64,000 nt of DNA from Microglena sp. YARC (GCA_022414725.1 CM039464.1:61212614-61276613); one strand, 5' to 3'; counted from the first letter of the stretch, positions 17,775 through 28,804 are shown. Made by a program: numbers and translations. The notes: generated from the sequence alone by a model not told the origin.

Positions 17775-18264
17775 TCGTTTGTGAAGTGTGCTGACACTGA
17801 AGAATGAATGGTTGTTTACACATAATTCGATGACGAGTGGACGAGAAGTCGCCGCCCACTACAGTCGGCGGAACAGTAAAATGAAATATATATCAGATGG
17901 AAATAAATGTACGACATCGCCGTTAGAAAATTGGCGTTAAGAATGGCCGAAGTTTCTGACCGTGTTCCTCCGTTTGCGTGTGTACGTGTATGATGACTTG
18001 ACAGGTTTCTGCAACTGAATCCCTCTGCCCCGCTCTGCGGGCCCCGCGACCCCCCTTCCTAATAATCCCCATATAATTGTCGAGCAGGAGTCTACTTGAT
18101 ACAATCTGTCGGTCGATCTATGTATTCATTCTCGATCTATCTCTCGCTTGTGTGTGTGAGAATGTTCCGCATGAGGCTTCGACACTCGTTATAATATAAT
18201 GTATGAGCTTGTTCGTCCAGTAAAGAAACCTCCTTACATACAGGAAAGTGTGTGAGTGATTTTT
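17775..18264. repeat. Intergenic region with Fanzor-element end and transposase scraps
   Basis: The first 80 bp match 19600-19675. At 17858 that match stops and a Fanzor/Tc1 end begins (see 17862-17948). The GC-rich repeat and the LSSRSLLDT fragment follow at 18010-18115. A piece similar to the interior of the 430-bp elements (CGTCCAGTAAAGAAACCTCC) lies at 18211-18230. No gene. Confidence 0.5.
17862..17948 (+). mobile_element. Solo end of the Fanzor/Tc1 element with transposase start
   Basis: After TA (17860-17861) come the inverted repeat CAGTCGGCGGAACAGTAAAA and an ATG followed by MYDIAVRKLALRM. The sequence then diverges. Only the first 87 bp of an element remain. Confidence 0.75.
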
Positions 18265-18537
18265 TCATCCATCATTCAGGGAGGCGGGCGGGAGTTGTTG
18301 TTGTATTACATTGTTCAATTCGTGTATCTTCAGTACATCCGTTGCTTCGCGCAGCGTCTTGATGCTGTCACGCAACAACGTCAGGCTGTGTGTTAACTCC
18401 TTGAGCGTATCTGCATTCTCCCTCTGCTGCTCCTTTCGCAAAACCGCATCCTCCTTGCGTGCCACCGCATCCTCCTTGCGTGCCACCGCATCCTCCTGGC
18501 GTGCCACCGCATCCTCCTTGCGTGCAGACGCATAACG
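18265..18537 (-). pseudogene. Coiled-coil gene fragment with 21-bp repeats
   Basis: The frame encodes seven-residue repeats (ARKEDAV four or five times, from 21-bp DNA repeats at 18453-18530). A helical segment follows (LKELTHSLTLLRDSIKTLRE ... LNNVIQQQ), ending at 18265. Heptads of this kind form coiled coils. It abuts the LRR region of gene C but in another frame, so gene C may once have been fused to it or have been broken onto it. Not recognised beyond that. Confidence 0.45.
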
Positions 18538-19574
18538 AAGTGAGGCCGGACAGCTGTGATATGTCTTCCACGGAGGTGTACGAAATGTCGAGGTGAAGCA
18601 ACGCAGTGAGTCCGGACAGTGGTGATATGTCGCCCACACGTGTGGACGACAACATGTTCAGGTGAACCAACGAAGCGAGGCCGGACAGAGGTGATAGGTC
18701 GGTCACGTAGGTGTACGATATGTCCAGGTGAACCAACGAAGTGAGGCCGGACAGCGGTGATATGTCGTCCACCATGTGGGTGTACTCCATGTTCAGGTGA
18801 ATCAATGAAGTGAGGCCGGACAGCGGTGATATGTCGCCCACGTCGTTGTACGATATATCCAGATGAACCAACGAAGTGAGGCAAGACAGTGGTGATATGC
18901 CGTCCACACGTGTGGACGACATGTTCAGGTGAACCAACGAAGTGAGGCCGGACAGCTGTGATATGTCGTCCACCATGTGGGTGTACTCCATGTTCAGGTG
19001 AATCAATGAAGTGAGGCAGGACAGTGGTGATATGTCGTCCACACGTGTGGACGACATGTTCAGGTGAACCAATGAAGTGAGGCCGGACAGCGGTGATATG
19101 TCGGTCACGTAGGTGTACAAAATGTCGAGGTGAAGCAACGCAGTGAGTTCGGACAGTGGTGATATGTCGTCCACACGTGTGGACAACGACATGTTCAGGT
19201 GAACCAACAAAGCGAGGCCGGACAGAGGTGATAGGTCGGTCACGCAGGTGTACGATATGTCCAGGTGAACCAACGAAGTGAGTCCGGACAAAGGGTGATA
19301 TGAGCACGTCTTTGATATCCGACCTTTTTTTGTAGGGTACGTCTTCCCCCCGATTGATACCGATTTTCAACTCTTGGAGCCTGCAAATGCGTGAGACGTA
19401 GTCCAAACTTTTATAATGTCTTAGGTGGATCCTTGTGACACACCGGAGTGCGACGCATCTCCACTGTTTGCAAACGAGAACCACTTGTTTGAGGTGGCAG
19501 TCGTTCGAAATCGCATTGGATAGAATGATCTCCAATACATCTCCATTGATTTCGTCAAAGGAACTCATGGACAT
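18368..19574 (-). pseudogene. F-box/LRR protein C, frameshifted
   Basis: The start is at 19574 (MSMSSFDEINGDVLEII). F-box and linker are intact up to about residue 90. An extra base in the run near 19290 then shifts the frame. The LRRs (about 11, of the LTSLVHLDISYTYVTDLSPL type) continue in the frame open from 19291 to 18368. After 18537 the LRR frame passes antisense-like through the 21-bp repeat, giving a Gly/Cys-rich tail that is unlikely to be native. If the base near 19290 is a read error, the gene may be intact up to 18540. Confidence 0.7.
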
Positions 19575-19654
19575 GCGTATTAAATTGATTCGTTTGTGAG
19601 GTGTGCTGTCACTGAAGAATGAATGGTTGTTTACACTTCATTCGATGACGAGTG

Positions 19655-19880
19655 GACGAGAAGTCGCCGTGACCCTTGAACCCAATTTGTTTAAGAATGT
19701 GTAATCGTTTTTCTTGGCTGCGTCAAACTCGAGCACAACAGGGAATCTTGACCGCAGAGTGTTGAGCAACAGAGACAAAGTAACTTCATCAACGAGAGCC
19801 ATTGCCACCCAGGCAGGGCACATGGATTGCATACATCTAGGGACATTTGAAAGTGGGACACACCTTATAATCATCACTAT
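19655..19880 (-). pseudogene. Unidentified gene scrap and a Tc1-like end
   Basis: The minus frame WVAMALVDEVTLSLLLNTLR and VVLEFDAAKKNDYTFLNKLG (about 19670-19815) looks coding but is not recognised. At 19838-19876 TAGGGACATTTGAAAGTGGG followed by ACACACCTTATAATC resembles a Tc1-type end. The same variant is at 51388-51410. Confidence 0.35.
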
Positions 19881-20091
19881 TGACCGCATCTCCTGGTACA
19901 CTTGAACTTCATGAATTGCCTGTTTTTCATTGGAACTCCATACATGGTTTGGGAGTATCTTTGAAATCTGAATCGTTTTTACCCCTATAAAAAAAAAGGC
20001 GTATTTTTCCTTCCTTTGAAAACACAACAACAACAACTGATAAACCCAAATATCTCCTCTCTCCCCCTCGTTTCCCCAAATCTTTCCTGTC

Positions 20092-20961
20092 ATGTCTACT
20101 ATGTCTGCCAAGATAACTGCGTTCGTCGATACAACAAATATCTTCGACGTCGTCCAGAAGAAGGACCGAAAGAAGATATCCCACAGCGTCACCGTCCCTC
20201 ATTTGAAGGGCACTTGCAACGTTATCATTTCCTTGACCAGCGTGCCTAAGTGCCTTGCCGACTCTGTCGGCGCAATGAAGATTGCGCACAGAAAGTTTAT
20301 CCAAGATTCCCCGAAAGGGGAGAAGGAACCTCTACAGGCCATGTTGCTACCAGTTGCAGTCGCTACTGCAGCTGCCCAAGATGCTGCTGCTTCTACTTCA
20401 TCATTGCTAGCCCTCGCCAGTGCTGTCGCTCTCCCAGAGGACGATGAAACCACCGAGGACGTTGGCATGGCGGAGGAGGGTAACAAGCGCCCCCGCGCCA
20501 CGGTGTCACCCTCTGTGGATCCGGCTGCTACTGCTTCTACTGCATCTACTGCTTCTACTACTGTTCCTGCTCCTGCCCTCTCTAGTGGTACCGCCACGTC
20601 TGCTGGCGCGTTCTCCACGGGCTCCCCCTCCTCCTCCTTGGCCTCCGGTCGTGTTGGTCGCGGGGCCCCGCTGAAGAACGAGCTGCAGGTTGGTGCCAAT
20701 ATCGGTGCATTTACCATAGTGGGGTATTCCCCCACACTGGGCTGCACTGCTGTCACCACTAAAGGCAACCCGTGCAGCCGCCGTCAGGTTACCGTTTGCA
20801 CCCCTGGTGCCCCCCCCTTCACCCCGGGCACGTGCGCGCACCTCGCGTGCATGAAACAGACTCCCTCACAGCGTGAGGCGTACCTCGCCAAGAAGCGAGC
20901 TACGCTCGACGAGCTTGCAATTGAGCTTCGCTCCATGTCCCTCGTCTTCCAGCAGCTTTAG
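20092..20961 (+). CDS. Virus-type protein with Ser/Thr/Ala linker and C-terminal Cys/His motif
   Basis: 289 codons (MSTMSAKITAFVDTTN). Residues 1-70 form an alpha/beta-looking domain (VTVPHLKGTCNVIISLTSVP). A disordered Ala/Ser/Thr/Pro-rich linker follows (about 80-195). The C-terminal domain contains LGCTAVTTKGNPCSRRQV and TCAHLACM: a C-x-A-x-T-x-x-G-x-x-C ... C-x-x-H pattern like the small zinc-binding motifs of NCLDV proteins. The TATA-like and AT-rich 100 bp upstream may be a promoter. The frame is undamaged. Function unknown; DNA or RNA binding is possible. Confidence 0.6.
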   Translation: MSTMSAKITAFVDTTNIFDVVQKKDRKKISHSVTVPHLKGTCNVIISLTSVPKCLADSVGAMKIAHRKFIQDSPKGEKEPLQAMLLPVAVATAAAQDAAASTSSLLALASAVALPEDDETTEDVGMAEEGNKRPRATVSPSVDPAATASTASTASTTVPAPALSSGTATSAGAFSTGSPSSSLASGRVGRGAPLKNELQVGANIGAFTIVGYSPTLGCTAVTTKGNPCSRRQVTVCTPGAPPFTPGTCAHLACMKQTPSQREAYLAKKRATLDELAIELRSMSLVFQQL

Positions 20962-21117
20962 TTAGTTATATACTCAGTTAGTAGTTCTTTTTTTGTCTTC
21001 ATTTTGTATATATTTTGATCTGCCTCTGTTTTTTTTCTTCCCGAGTGACCGTGACGAGTGATCTTCCCCTCTTCGTGTTTACACGGGATCTGGGTGCCCT
21101 GTGAAGGACCTTACCAC

Positions 21118-21206
21118 GCTGTGTGACGTGACTCTATAGGATCCGCATTGATGAGAGTGGTCGCTGTGTGACGTGACCCGACAGGATCCGTATTGATGAG
21201 ATGCAT
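21118..21206. repeat. 45-bp direct repeat, two copies
   Basis: GCTGTGTGACGTGAC (15 bp) plus about 30 bp containing GGATCCG-ATTGATGAGA occurs twice in tandem with small differences. No gene between 20962 and 21272. Confidence 0.5.
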
Positions 21207-21272
21207 GGGTGTGATGCCTAGCTCATGTCCAGACGTGAGCATGATGGAGGTAGTGAATGGATACAATAACAT

Positions 21273-21514
21273 CTATGTTGGAGCTGGTGATTTGTCTGCC
21301 ACCATGTGACCCAGATTCGCTATTACGGTATCATTCTTCGTACGAACTATAACAGTCTCGTACTGGTTTGGATCTCTAGCCAGGTGGTACCTCGTCATTG
21401 TACAGTTCATACTGTTGTTGCATCCACAACACGTCTGTGTTTTGATGCATACAAATCTGTAGTGCACAAGTGTGGTATCCAATCGCCATCATATTGATTG
21501 CTATAGGAGTTGTT
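21273..21514 (-). pseudogene. 3' part of a possible capsid-like viral gene split by the DUF7869 transposon
   Basis: Reading out of the transposon on the minus strand, the frame gives TTPIAINMMAIGYHTCALQI, then MQQQYELYNDEVPPG. It resumes after a frame change with PNQYETVIVRTKNDTVIANL up to 21273. P-I-x-I-x-x-x-A-x-x-Y-H-x-x-x-x-x-I resembles a strand pair of NCLDV jelly-roll capsid-type proteins. That likeness is weak and the name tentative. Its 5' part is at 29028-29287. The two parts are in the same frame across one copy of the target duplication. Confidence 0.4.
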
Positions 21515-21518
21515 ATCG

Positions 21519-21890
21519 AATGGGCGTTCCTGCTTCCGAACGGATTTCCAATCTTACAATCACTTTTTGGGGGTGTTTTGATGCTTTTCAAATGCAATCT
21601 TACGATAAAAAACGTAAGATTGTAGTCAATTTTGACAAAATATGCTTGAAATGAGCTTGAAAGACGGAGAAACGTACAGATTGCGAATGTTACAACGTTG
21701 AAATGCCATATTTTGTAACAAAAGGTGTTAACATCAATTCGTGTCTTACAATTATAATTGTAAGAAATAAAGGGAAAGCGGACGGTTATAAGGCGGCAGG
21801 CAGAATTCAGCTTTTACATCTTACAATAAAAATCGTAAGTATAATTCATTTAATTTTTCTAATTTAGTAAAAAAACGGCTATGTGTCAAA
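21519..21890. repeat. Left end of the transposon: inverted repeat and palindromes
   Basis: Terminal repeat 21519-21547. Then come the palindromic blocks CTTACGATAAAAAACGTAAG (21599-21618), CTTACAATTATAATTGTAAG (21748-21767) and CTTACAATAAAAATCGTAAG (21820-21839). Such subterminal motifs usually bind the transposase. The right arm of copy 2 (45975-46319) mirrors the whole stretch. Confidence 0.7.
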
Positions 21891-21894
21891 CATC

Positions 21895-24383
21895 TTACTC
21901 CTCCTCCTCCCCCCCCTCCTCGTCCTCCTCTTCCTCCTCCTTCTCCTCCTCCATGTCCCCATCCCCATCTTCCTCCTCCTCCATCTCCTCCTCCTCAGCA
22001 ATGTCTGCATTGTCTCCATCCGATTGCACAGCCTCTGCCCTGGTGTCCTTCTCAATGGATTGACAAGCTAGGAGCATGCTTGTGTGGTACTTTCTCTGGA
22101 TCTTCATACCCTTGGTGGGTTCGCAGCTAAATTGAAATGCGTCAATGGGAATATCGCCCGTCCATGTTGCTTTTCTCCTAACCCCCACGGTAATAGGCAC
22201 AAGCTTGTGGTCCATCCAATCTTCTGGCCAAGTTGGGTATTGTGTTTCAGTGTACACCAACTTCTGACCCCCAAAGTACAAGGGCTTTAAATACACACAT
22301 TCCACTTCTCCATTCACTGGTAGTGATTTGACCTCCACCACGTCCCATCCTCTCAATCCGCTAGAGTCATCCATTTGTACCTTGACCACAGCGACATGAC
22401 CAACAACCAAATCAGTAGTAAGCTCATAGGCTATTCTTCTATCCGGCTTCGTCCCTTGTGAAGAATATAAGTACAACACATCCTCCTCCTCTGGCCTTTC
22501 CATATTAGTCTCCAAAGTGTGTGCAACCTTCATAGTCTTGGCAATCTCGTTACTTGCAGGTAAAAGGTCTGACACATCCATGGACAAGTCATCCAATGCT
22601 GCTATCAAGCGCTTGGCCATTGATTTATCAGACTGTGTCAGAACACGACTGGTTGCTGACAACTCCGATGGGCAGTCGACAAAATGTTGGTCTTTCGGGT
22701 ACTCCCCAGTCACAGCATCATCTGGTTGAGTGCTCCAATAACTCTTCTCAACGTTGAAGAAATCAGTCCACCACTTATTGCTGGCTTCCCAAGTTTTACG
22801 AAGCTTCTCGGCAATATGTTTGAAGGACTGGGCATGGGATGGGCCATCGGCTGCTGGTTCATCCATCGGCTGCTGGTCATCGGCTGCTGGTTCTAGAACC
22901 AGAAGGTCCTCCGCTGCGTGTCGTACACGGACATCAGCTACGGGTCCTGCACGGTCGTCACCTGCGGTTTGTACAGGACCATCGGCCATGTGGCCTGCAA
23001 GGACGTCACCTCCGGGCTTCTCGTTATGAATAGTCTTCCAGACAGCCGCCCAGTTTGCCTCGATATTCTCGAGCTCTTCAATCTTGATCTTGGGGGCTTC
23101 CTTAAATACTGTTATGGTGTCCACCAGTGGGAAGCCTTGGAGGACGTAAATAGGTTCAGCGTCATTGTCCCACTGTCCTCTCCAAGATCCTGACTCGTCA
23201 TACTCCTTGTAATAAACCCCTGCAATTGTTGGTGTGCAAACATGTATTGTATATTAGTGAATCATTTAGGACACCCATATTCCTCCCGACTATACTCGGG
23301 AGCATCCCTTGGATAATACATCCTAGGTCCTAGGTACAACTTCCTTTGTATCATTTAGTTTCTATTGAAGACTGTACATGTAAATCAATGAGGACATGGC
23401 ACACCTATATTCCTCCCGAGCATAATCGGGAGCATTGTGTGTCAGCGTATACTACTAGTAGTATACGCTGACATTGTGCAGACAGTACATACACGCACGG
23501 TAGCATTTAATTTTTAAATATCAGTATATCAAGTATTCTTACCGACTCTCCCGTTGGGACCTTTCGTTATCTTGAATGCGTGTAAACGGCGATTAACTCC
23601 TTTGACGGTGCTAGTGCCATGTCCGAACAACTTGTAAACGTTGTCTAGGAGGACAGCGGAGAAGTCCCCTATAGAGGTCACGACGTCTTGCCTTGTGTAA
23701 GGGCCCATTCTCTTGAATAAGTTACCAACAATGCCCATCAGATGGTCCAGGGTGTACACTTCCATGTTCTTTAACCCTTGCGAGATCACAGAGTACTTTT
23801 GGTCAAGATTGCTATGTGTGTGTCCGGGAGGGAGGAAATGGACGTACACCTCCTCAAACCAGTTTCATCTCAACCAGCAAGGACAAGTATGCGAACATGA
23901 AAGCGTTCTTGTTGTCCTTTGCCGCGTTGTCCATTTGCAAGAAGCAATACGGTGGAAGCTGCCCCTGTTCTTCAAGGACCCGGTTGAAGAAATGTTGGAA
24001 GCATGATATAGTCAGATTGATGGACTGCGAGTAGAATGGCAAAGCCCAATAATCAATGAAGCCTCTTCCCTGGGAGAATAATCCTGAGTTAACATAGAAG
24101 GAAACATGAAGTCAGAATATTAGCATTATTTTTGTTAAGTAATCATTTCAAGTTTTAAATACTGTGTATGCTCCCGATTATGATCGGGAGGACATGTCCT
24201 ACGTGCGCTGTATTTTGTACTCACACATGATGCGTGTCTTTAGAAGATCACCTCCTGCAGTCTTCTTTGTATGTGAGAAAGTGGCGTGACTGAGGAAGAT
24301 TAGTCTTCTTGTTGTCCATTGCATCAGCGGATACGTGCAAGAAGAGCTTTGGATACTGTTCAGACAGTTTTTCACAGATGTCA
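21895..24383 (-). pseudogene. DUF7869-like transposon gene, copy 1 (three exons, frameshift)
   Basis: I infer three exons on the minus strand: 24383-24225 (EQYPKLFLHV ... DAMDNKKTNLPQ), 24083-23543 and 23219-21895. Introns start GTGAGTAC and GTAAGAAT and end in CAG. The second exon holds LPPYCFLQMDNAAKDNKNAF and YVHFLPPGHTHSNLDQKYS: the D-N-x-x-x-x-N-K-N ... G-H-T-x-x-x-x-D-Q pattern of the RNase H-like DUF7869 family. The third exon carries an Asp/Glu-rich region and ends in an acidic tail (EEEEEDEEGGEEEE). One extra A near 23866 shifts the frame. The 5' exons found in copy 2 are missing. It probably supplies the element's transposase; inferred. Confidence 0.7.
23278..23500. repeat. Intron with dispersed 20-bp palindromes
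   Basis: Two solo copies of the palindrome CTCCCGA-x-TAT-x-x-TCGGGAG (23284-23311, 23413-23433), each beside CATATTCCTCCCGA. There is also a perfect inverted repeat GTCAGCGTATACTACTAGTA / TACTAGTAGTATACGCTGAC (23441-23473). The same pieces occur inverted at 44420-44590. Confidence 0.65.
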
Positions 24384-24664
24384 TACTACGCCTTGACTGG
24401 TTTTAGGATTGCTTTCCCCCTACTTTTTCTTCTCCACGGGAATATTTGTCTGGCTTACTCCTTATGACTTGTGTTGTGGAATCCCAGGAATTCTGGGTAC
24501 CAGAATACCAGGGATTGGGGGGAATGTTATGATACAGCCTATAGCTGTATCAGTAACGGTGCGGGGCTTAGGTCCGATACCCACTCTAGCAGCTGGTGAC
24601 CAGGCATCTGCCTGGCAGCTAGCAGTGTAGTAGGTGACTTCAAGCGAATAGGGTCGTTGGGTTT
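24384..24664. other. No gene seen
   Basis: A stretch between the truncated gene and the repeat array. It holds a short imperfect palindrome around GCATCTGCCTGGCAGCTAGC and (CCAGGAATTCTGG) near 24485. Nothing coding is recognised. Confidence 0.4.
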
Positions 24665-26190
24665 GTCAATGCTCCCGATTATGATCGGAGAATTGTGTGT
24701 ATTCCGAGTTTGGTTTTTCTCAATCATTCGCTCGTTGGGTTTGACAATGCTCCCGATTATGATCGGAGGACTGTGGGTATTCTGAGTTTGGTTTTCTCAA
24801 TCATTCGCTCGTTGGGTTTGACAATGCTCCTGATTATGATCAAGAGGACTGTGGGTATTCTGAGTTTGATTTTTCTCAATCATTCGTTCGTTGGGTTTGA
24901 CAATGCTCCCGATTATGATAGGGAGGACTATGGGTATGCCGAGTACAAAAAAAAAAAAAAAAAAAAAATGCTGAGTACATGTTTTCTGAATCATTTGCTC
25001 GTTAGGTTTGTCAGTGCTCTCGATTATGATCGGGAGGACTGTGTGTATTCCGAATTTGGTTTTCTCAATCATTCGCTCGTTGGGTTTTTCAATGCTCCCG
25101 ATTATGATCGGGAGGACTCTGTGTATTCCGAATTTGGTTTTCTCAATCATTCGCTTGTTGGGTTTGTCAATGCTCCCGATTATGATCAGGAGGACTGTGT
25201 GTATTCCGAATTTGGTTTTCTCAATCATTTGCTCGTTGGGTTTGACAATGCTCCCGATTATGATCGGGAGGACTCTGTGTATTCCAAATTTGGTTTTCTG
25301 AATCATTCGCTCGTTGGGTTTGTCAGTGCTCCCGATTATGATCGGGAGGACTGTGTGTATTCCGAATTTGGTTTTCTCAATCATTTGCTCGTTGGGTTTG
25401 ACAATGCTCCCGATTATGATCGGGAGGACTCTGTGTATTCCAAATTTGGTTTTCTGAATCATTCGCTCGTTGGGTTTGACAATGCTCCCGATTATGATCG
25501 GGAGGAATGTGTGTATTCCGAATTTGGTTTTCTCAATCATTTGCTCGTTGGGTTTGACAATGCTCCCGATTATGATCGGGAGGACTCTGTGTATTCCGAA
25601 TTTGGTTTTCTGAATCATTCGCTCGTTGGGTTTGTCAATGCTCCCGATTATGATCGGGAGGACCGTGGGTATTCTGAGTTTGGTTTTTCTCAATCATTCG
25701 TTCGTTGGGTTTGACAGTGCTCCCGATTATGATCGGGAGGACTATGGGTATGCCGAGTACAAAAAAAAAAAAAAAAAATGCCGAGTACATGTTTCCTGAA
25801 TCATTCGCTCGTTGGGTTTGTCAGTGCTCCCGATTAAGATCGGGAGGACTGTGTGTATTCCGAGTTTTGTTTTCTCAATCATTCGCTCGTTGGGTTTGTC
25901 ACTGCTCCCGATTATAATCGGGAGGACTCTGTGTATTCCGAATTTGGTTTTCTCAATCATTTGCTCGTTGGGTTTGACAATGCTCCCGATTATGATCGGG
26001 AGGACTCTGTGTATTCCGAATTTGGTTTTCTCAATCATTCGCTTGTTGGGTTTGACAATGCTCCCGATTATGATTGGGAGGACCGTGGGTATTCTGAGTT
26101 TGGTTTTTCTCAATCATTCGTTCGTTGGGTTTGACAATGCTCCCGATTATGATCGGGAGGACTATGGGTATTCTGAGTTTGGTTTTTCTC
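24665..26190 (+). repeat. Array of a 78-bp palindrome-containing repeat
   Basis: About 19 units. Each is TGCTCCCGATTATGATCGGG plus AGGACTGTGTGTATTCCGAA plus TTTGGTTTTCTCAATCATTC plus GCTCGTTGGGTTTGACAA. The first block is a 20-bp near-palindrome. Two units contain A-runs of 16-24 bp (24947-24968, 25760-25779). Because 78 is a multiple of three, long frames are open on both strands; these are artefacts of the array. Confidence 0.9.
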
Positions 26191-26266
26191 TATATCTGAA
26201 TCTGATTTTGAATCTGAATCTGAATCTCAATCATTTGCTTTACCAACCTATTTGTCTTTCGCAGGG

Positions 26267-26562
26267 TCTACAATGACAGTACCGTGGAAGTAAAACTCCA
26301 ATCGGACGGGAAGGATTTGGGATGCGGCGTCATGGACGAATGGACCAAGGAGCGCCAAGTGCCAATGAACATCGAAGTCGTTGTTGGTGGACCAGACTTC
26401 TATGTTACGGCTACGCACGCTCACTGGTTGAGGTTTCGCGGCGAATGCAGGCATATGTGCGGAGTATTCTGGTCGACACTCACCCTTGCGGAAGTCAAGA
26501 CAGCCCAGTTGCTTGAAGTCACTAGCATTCGGAGGCCCATGTCAGGAGCTGGGCTATAAGGA
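26267..26562 (+). pseudogene. Orphan exon, opposite in direction to the main transposon gene
   Basis: After an acceptor-like TTTGTCTTTCGCAG the frame reads VYNDSTVEVKLQSDGKDLGC ... EVVVGGPDFYVTATHAHWLR and stops at 26560-26562. A noisy copy at 59375-59450 lies in the same direction as the DUF7869 exons and directly before one. The original order was therefore probably exon then DUF7869 exon, and the block here has been inverted. Family not recognised. Confidence 0.5.
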
Positions 26563-27092
26563 GATACCCATAGTCCTCCCGATCATAATCGGGAGCATTG
26601 ACAAACCCAACGAGCGAATGATTGAGAAAACCAAATTCGGAATACACAGAGTCCTCCCGATCATAATTGGGAGCATTGTCGAACCCAAAGAGCGAATGAT
26701 TGAGAAAACTAAATTCGGAATACACACAGTCCTCCCGATCATAATCGGGAGCACTGACAAACCTAACGAGCGAATGATTCAGAAAACATGTACTTGGCAT
26801 TTTTTTTTTTTTTTTTTTTTTGTACTCGGCATACCCATAGTCCTCCCTATCATAATCGGGATCATTGTCAAACCAACGAACGAATGATTGACAAAAATCA
26901 AACTCAGAATACCACAGTCCTCTTGATCATAATCGGGAGCATTGTCAAACCCAACGAGCGAATGATTGAGAAAAACCAAACTCAGGATACCCACAGTCCT
27001 TCCGATCATAATCGGGAGCATTGTCAAACCCAACGCGCGAACGATTGAGAAAACCAAACTCGGAATACACACAGTCCTCCCGATCATAAAAA
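26563..27092 (-). repeat. 78-bp repeat array, inverted block
   Basis: The same unit as 24665-26190 but on the other strand, about 6-7 copies, with a T run at 26802-26822. Together with the first block it flanks the orphan exon as a large inverted repeat. This would explain inversion of the middle. Confidence 0.9.
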
Positions 27093-28804
27093 AATCAATC
27101 CTAAAACCTGTCAAAGAAAACTTGATCCACCGAATGCCTAGACGGAACAGGCAAGGGCTAAATTCTTCTGGGCTGTGACATTTCATCAGTCATGCTATGC
27201 AAGTCAAGCAGGCCTCAACTACACATCTTTGCTTTACCTATTGCAGTACTGGGCCACTAAAACAAACTAGTAAATAGGTAGGTGGCCGAGGTGGGCAAGA
27301 ACACAGTAAAATAGAAGAACTGCAGGTGTACATGATCCATATGTCAGTGTCATGTAAAGTACCAATCACAACATAAACACCCAACACACTCCCGGCAAAG
27401 ATTAACCAATAAACAAGGCAACCTGTTGGCAAGCAGTAACTTGGTCAACACAGGCACAAGGCAGCTAAGTCTGGGCTACAATTGCAGTCTACCACTACAA
27501 TGCAATTCATAACCAAACCAGACGCTATGGAAATCTTGGAACGGTAGCTAAGGATGCATGCCATATGGGTATGCAGTACTGTCGCGCCAGTACTCTGACG
27601 CAGGTGCAAGCGGGTAACCATCATGCAGGTAGGCAGGCCTCAGGAAGGTGCAGGCGGGTGCAGAGCTGTTCGCCAGTACTCCGGCGCAGGTGCTGGCCCG
27701 GCGCGTGTCCTGGTCTGGTCTGGCAGGTGCAGGCGGGTAACCGCCATGCAGGTAGGCAGACCTATCCAGTGCTCCGAGCGCCAGTGCTCCTGGCTATCTG
27801 CCCAGCATCCACCAGAGAAGGTGCTAGGCAGGACAGTGACAGTGAAATGCATTGCGCAAAGGGTGCGAGAATTAGAAGCAACTCGGGGTTATTCACAACC
27901 ACCCGGTGCTAATGCAGATGCGCAGCAAGGCGATGCAGAAAGCGAAAGGCAAAGCAGCAGATCATGAGAACAGAGCTGAAGTGAATTCCCATAGCAGTGA
28001 AATGCATTGCGCAAAAGGTGCGAGAATTAGGTGCAACTCGGGACCATGCAGGGCCACCCGGAGCTAATGCGGATGCGCAGCAAAGCAATGCAGGATGCGA
28101 AAGGCAATTTGCGCAAGGCATGAAAGGAGGTGAAAGCGCAAGGCATGAAAAGAGGTGAAAGCGCAAGGCATGAAGCAAAGCCTTGCCGACGTATCAAAAC
28201 CGTCTTTCATGCATGCGCAGCAAGGGGGGGCCCGGCAAGGGGGGTCAATCAATGCACATCAAGGGGTCATGCAAAGGGGTCAAGCTGCCAGGTCATGCAA
28301 AGGGGTCAAGCTGCCAGAGAAGGTGCTGGGCATGGCAATCAATGCACAGCAAGGAGTCATGCAAAGGGGTCAAGCTGCCAATCCATTGAGAAGGACACCA
28401 AGGCAGAGGCTGTGCAATCGGATGGAGACAATGTAGACATTGCTAAGGAGGAGGAGATGGAGGAGGAGGAAGATGGGGATGGGGGCATGGAGGAGGGGGT
28501 TCTAGTGCAGCGATTGTACAGGCGCTGTTGTTACCCAACAAGTTAGCATTGGCCCTCTTTCTACAACGTGATAGCCTGTCATAAGTACTAAGTTGTACTT
28601 TCGAACTGTTGAGTTGTGAGTTGTGAGATAAATAATTATGAGCAATGCGTTCAAGACTTTGTAAACAGCTTTCACCTTCCTCTTGACTGTCCTCTACAAT
28701 TGATTTTGTATTGGAATACTTCGAAGGAACTTTCTCTCTCTCCAAACGAGCAAATCAATGTTACAATTGAAATTGAAGGGAATAGTCTCTTTCTCCGGAA
28801 TGCA
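27093..28804. other. Repeat-rich tail of the transposon
   Basis: No complete gene. It holds short direct repeats (CAGGTGCAGGCGGGTAACC-x-CATGCAGGTAGGCAG at 27600-27760; AAAGGGGTCAAGCTGCCA at 28275-28380). At 28380-28500 a decayed copy of the acidic C-terminus of the main gene (SIEKDTKAEAVQSDGDN) appears. An inverted noisy copy of this whole stretch lies at 53840-56170. Confidence 0.6.

Noticed and set aside
20199..20841. Minus-strand frames opposite the gene at 20092-20961
   Set aside because: Low-complexity shadows of the Ala/Ser/Thr linker; the plus frame has start, domain motif and stop.
21881..22071. Ser-rich and Leu-rich plus frames
   Set aside because: Antisense of the poly-Glu tail of the DUF7869-like gene.
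24695..26134. Long reading frames on both strands (for example 339 and 298 codons) in the 78-bp array
   Set aside because: Unit length is a multiple of three and has no stop in several frames; the palindrome makes both strands look alike. No start, domain or non-repeat part.
24665..26190. CRISPR array
   Set aside because: Units are contiguous, without unique spacers; the context is eukaryotic and there are no cas genes.
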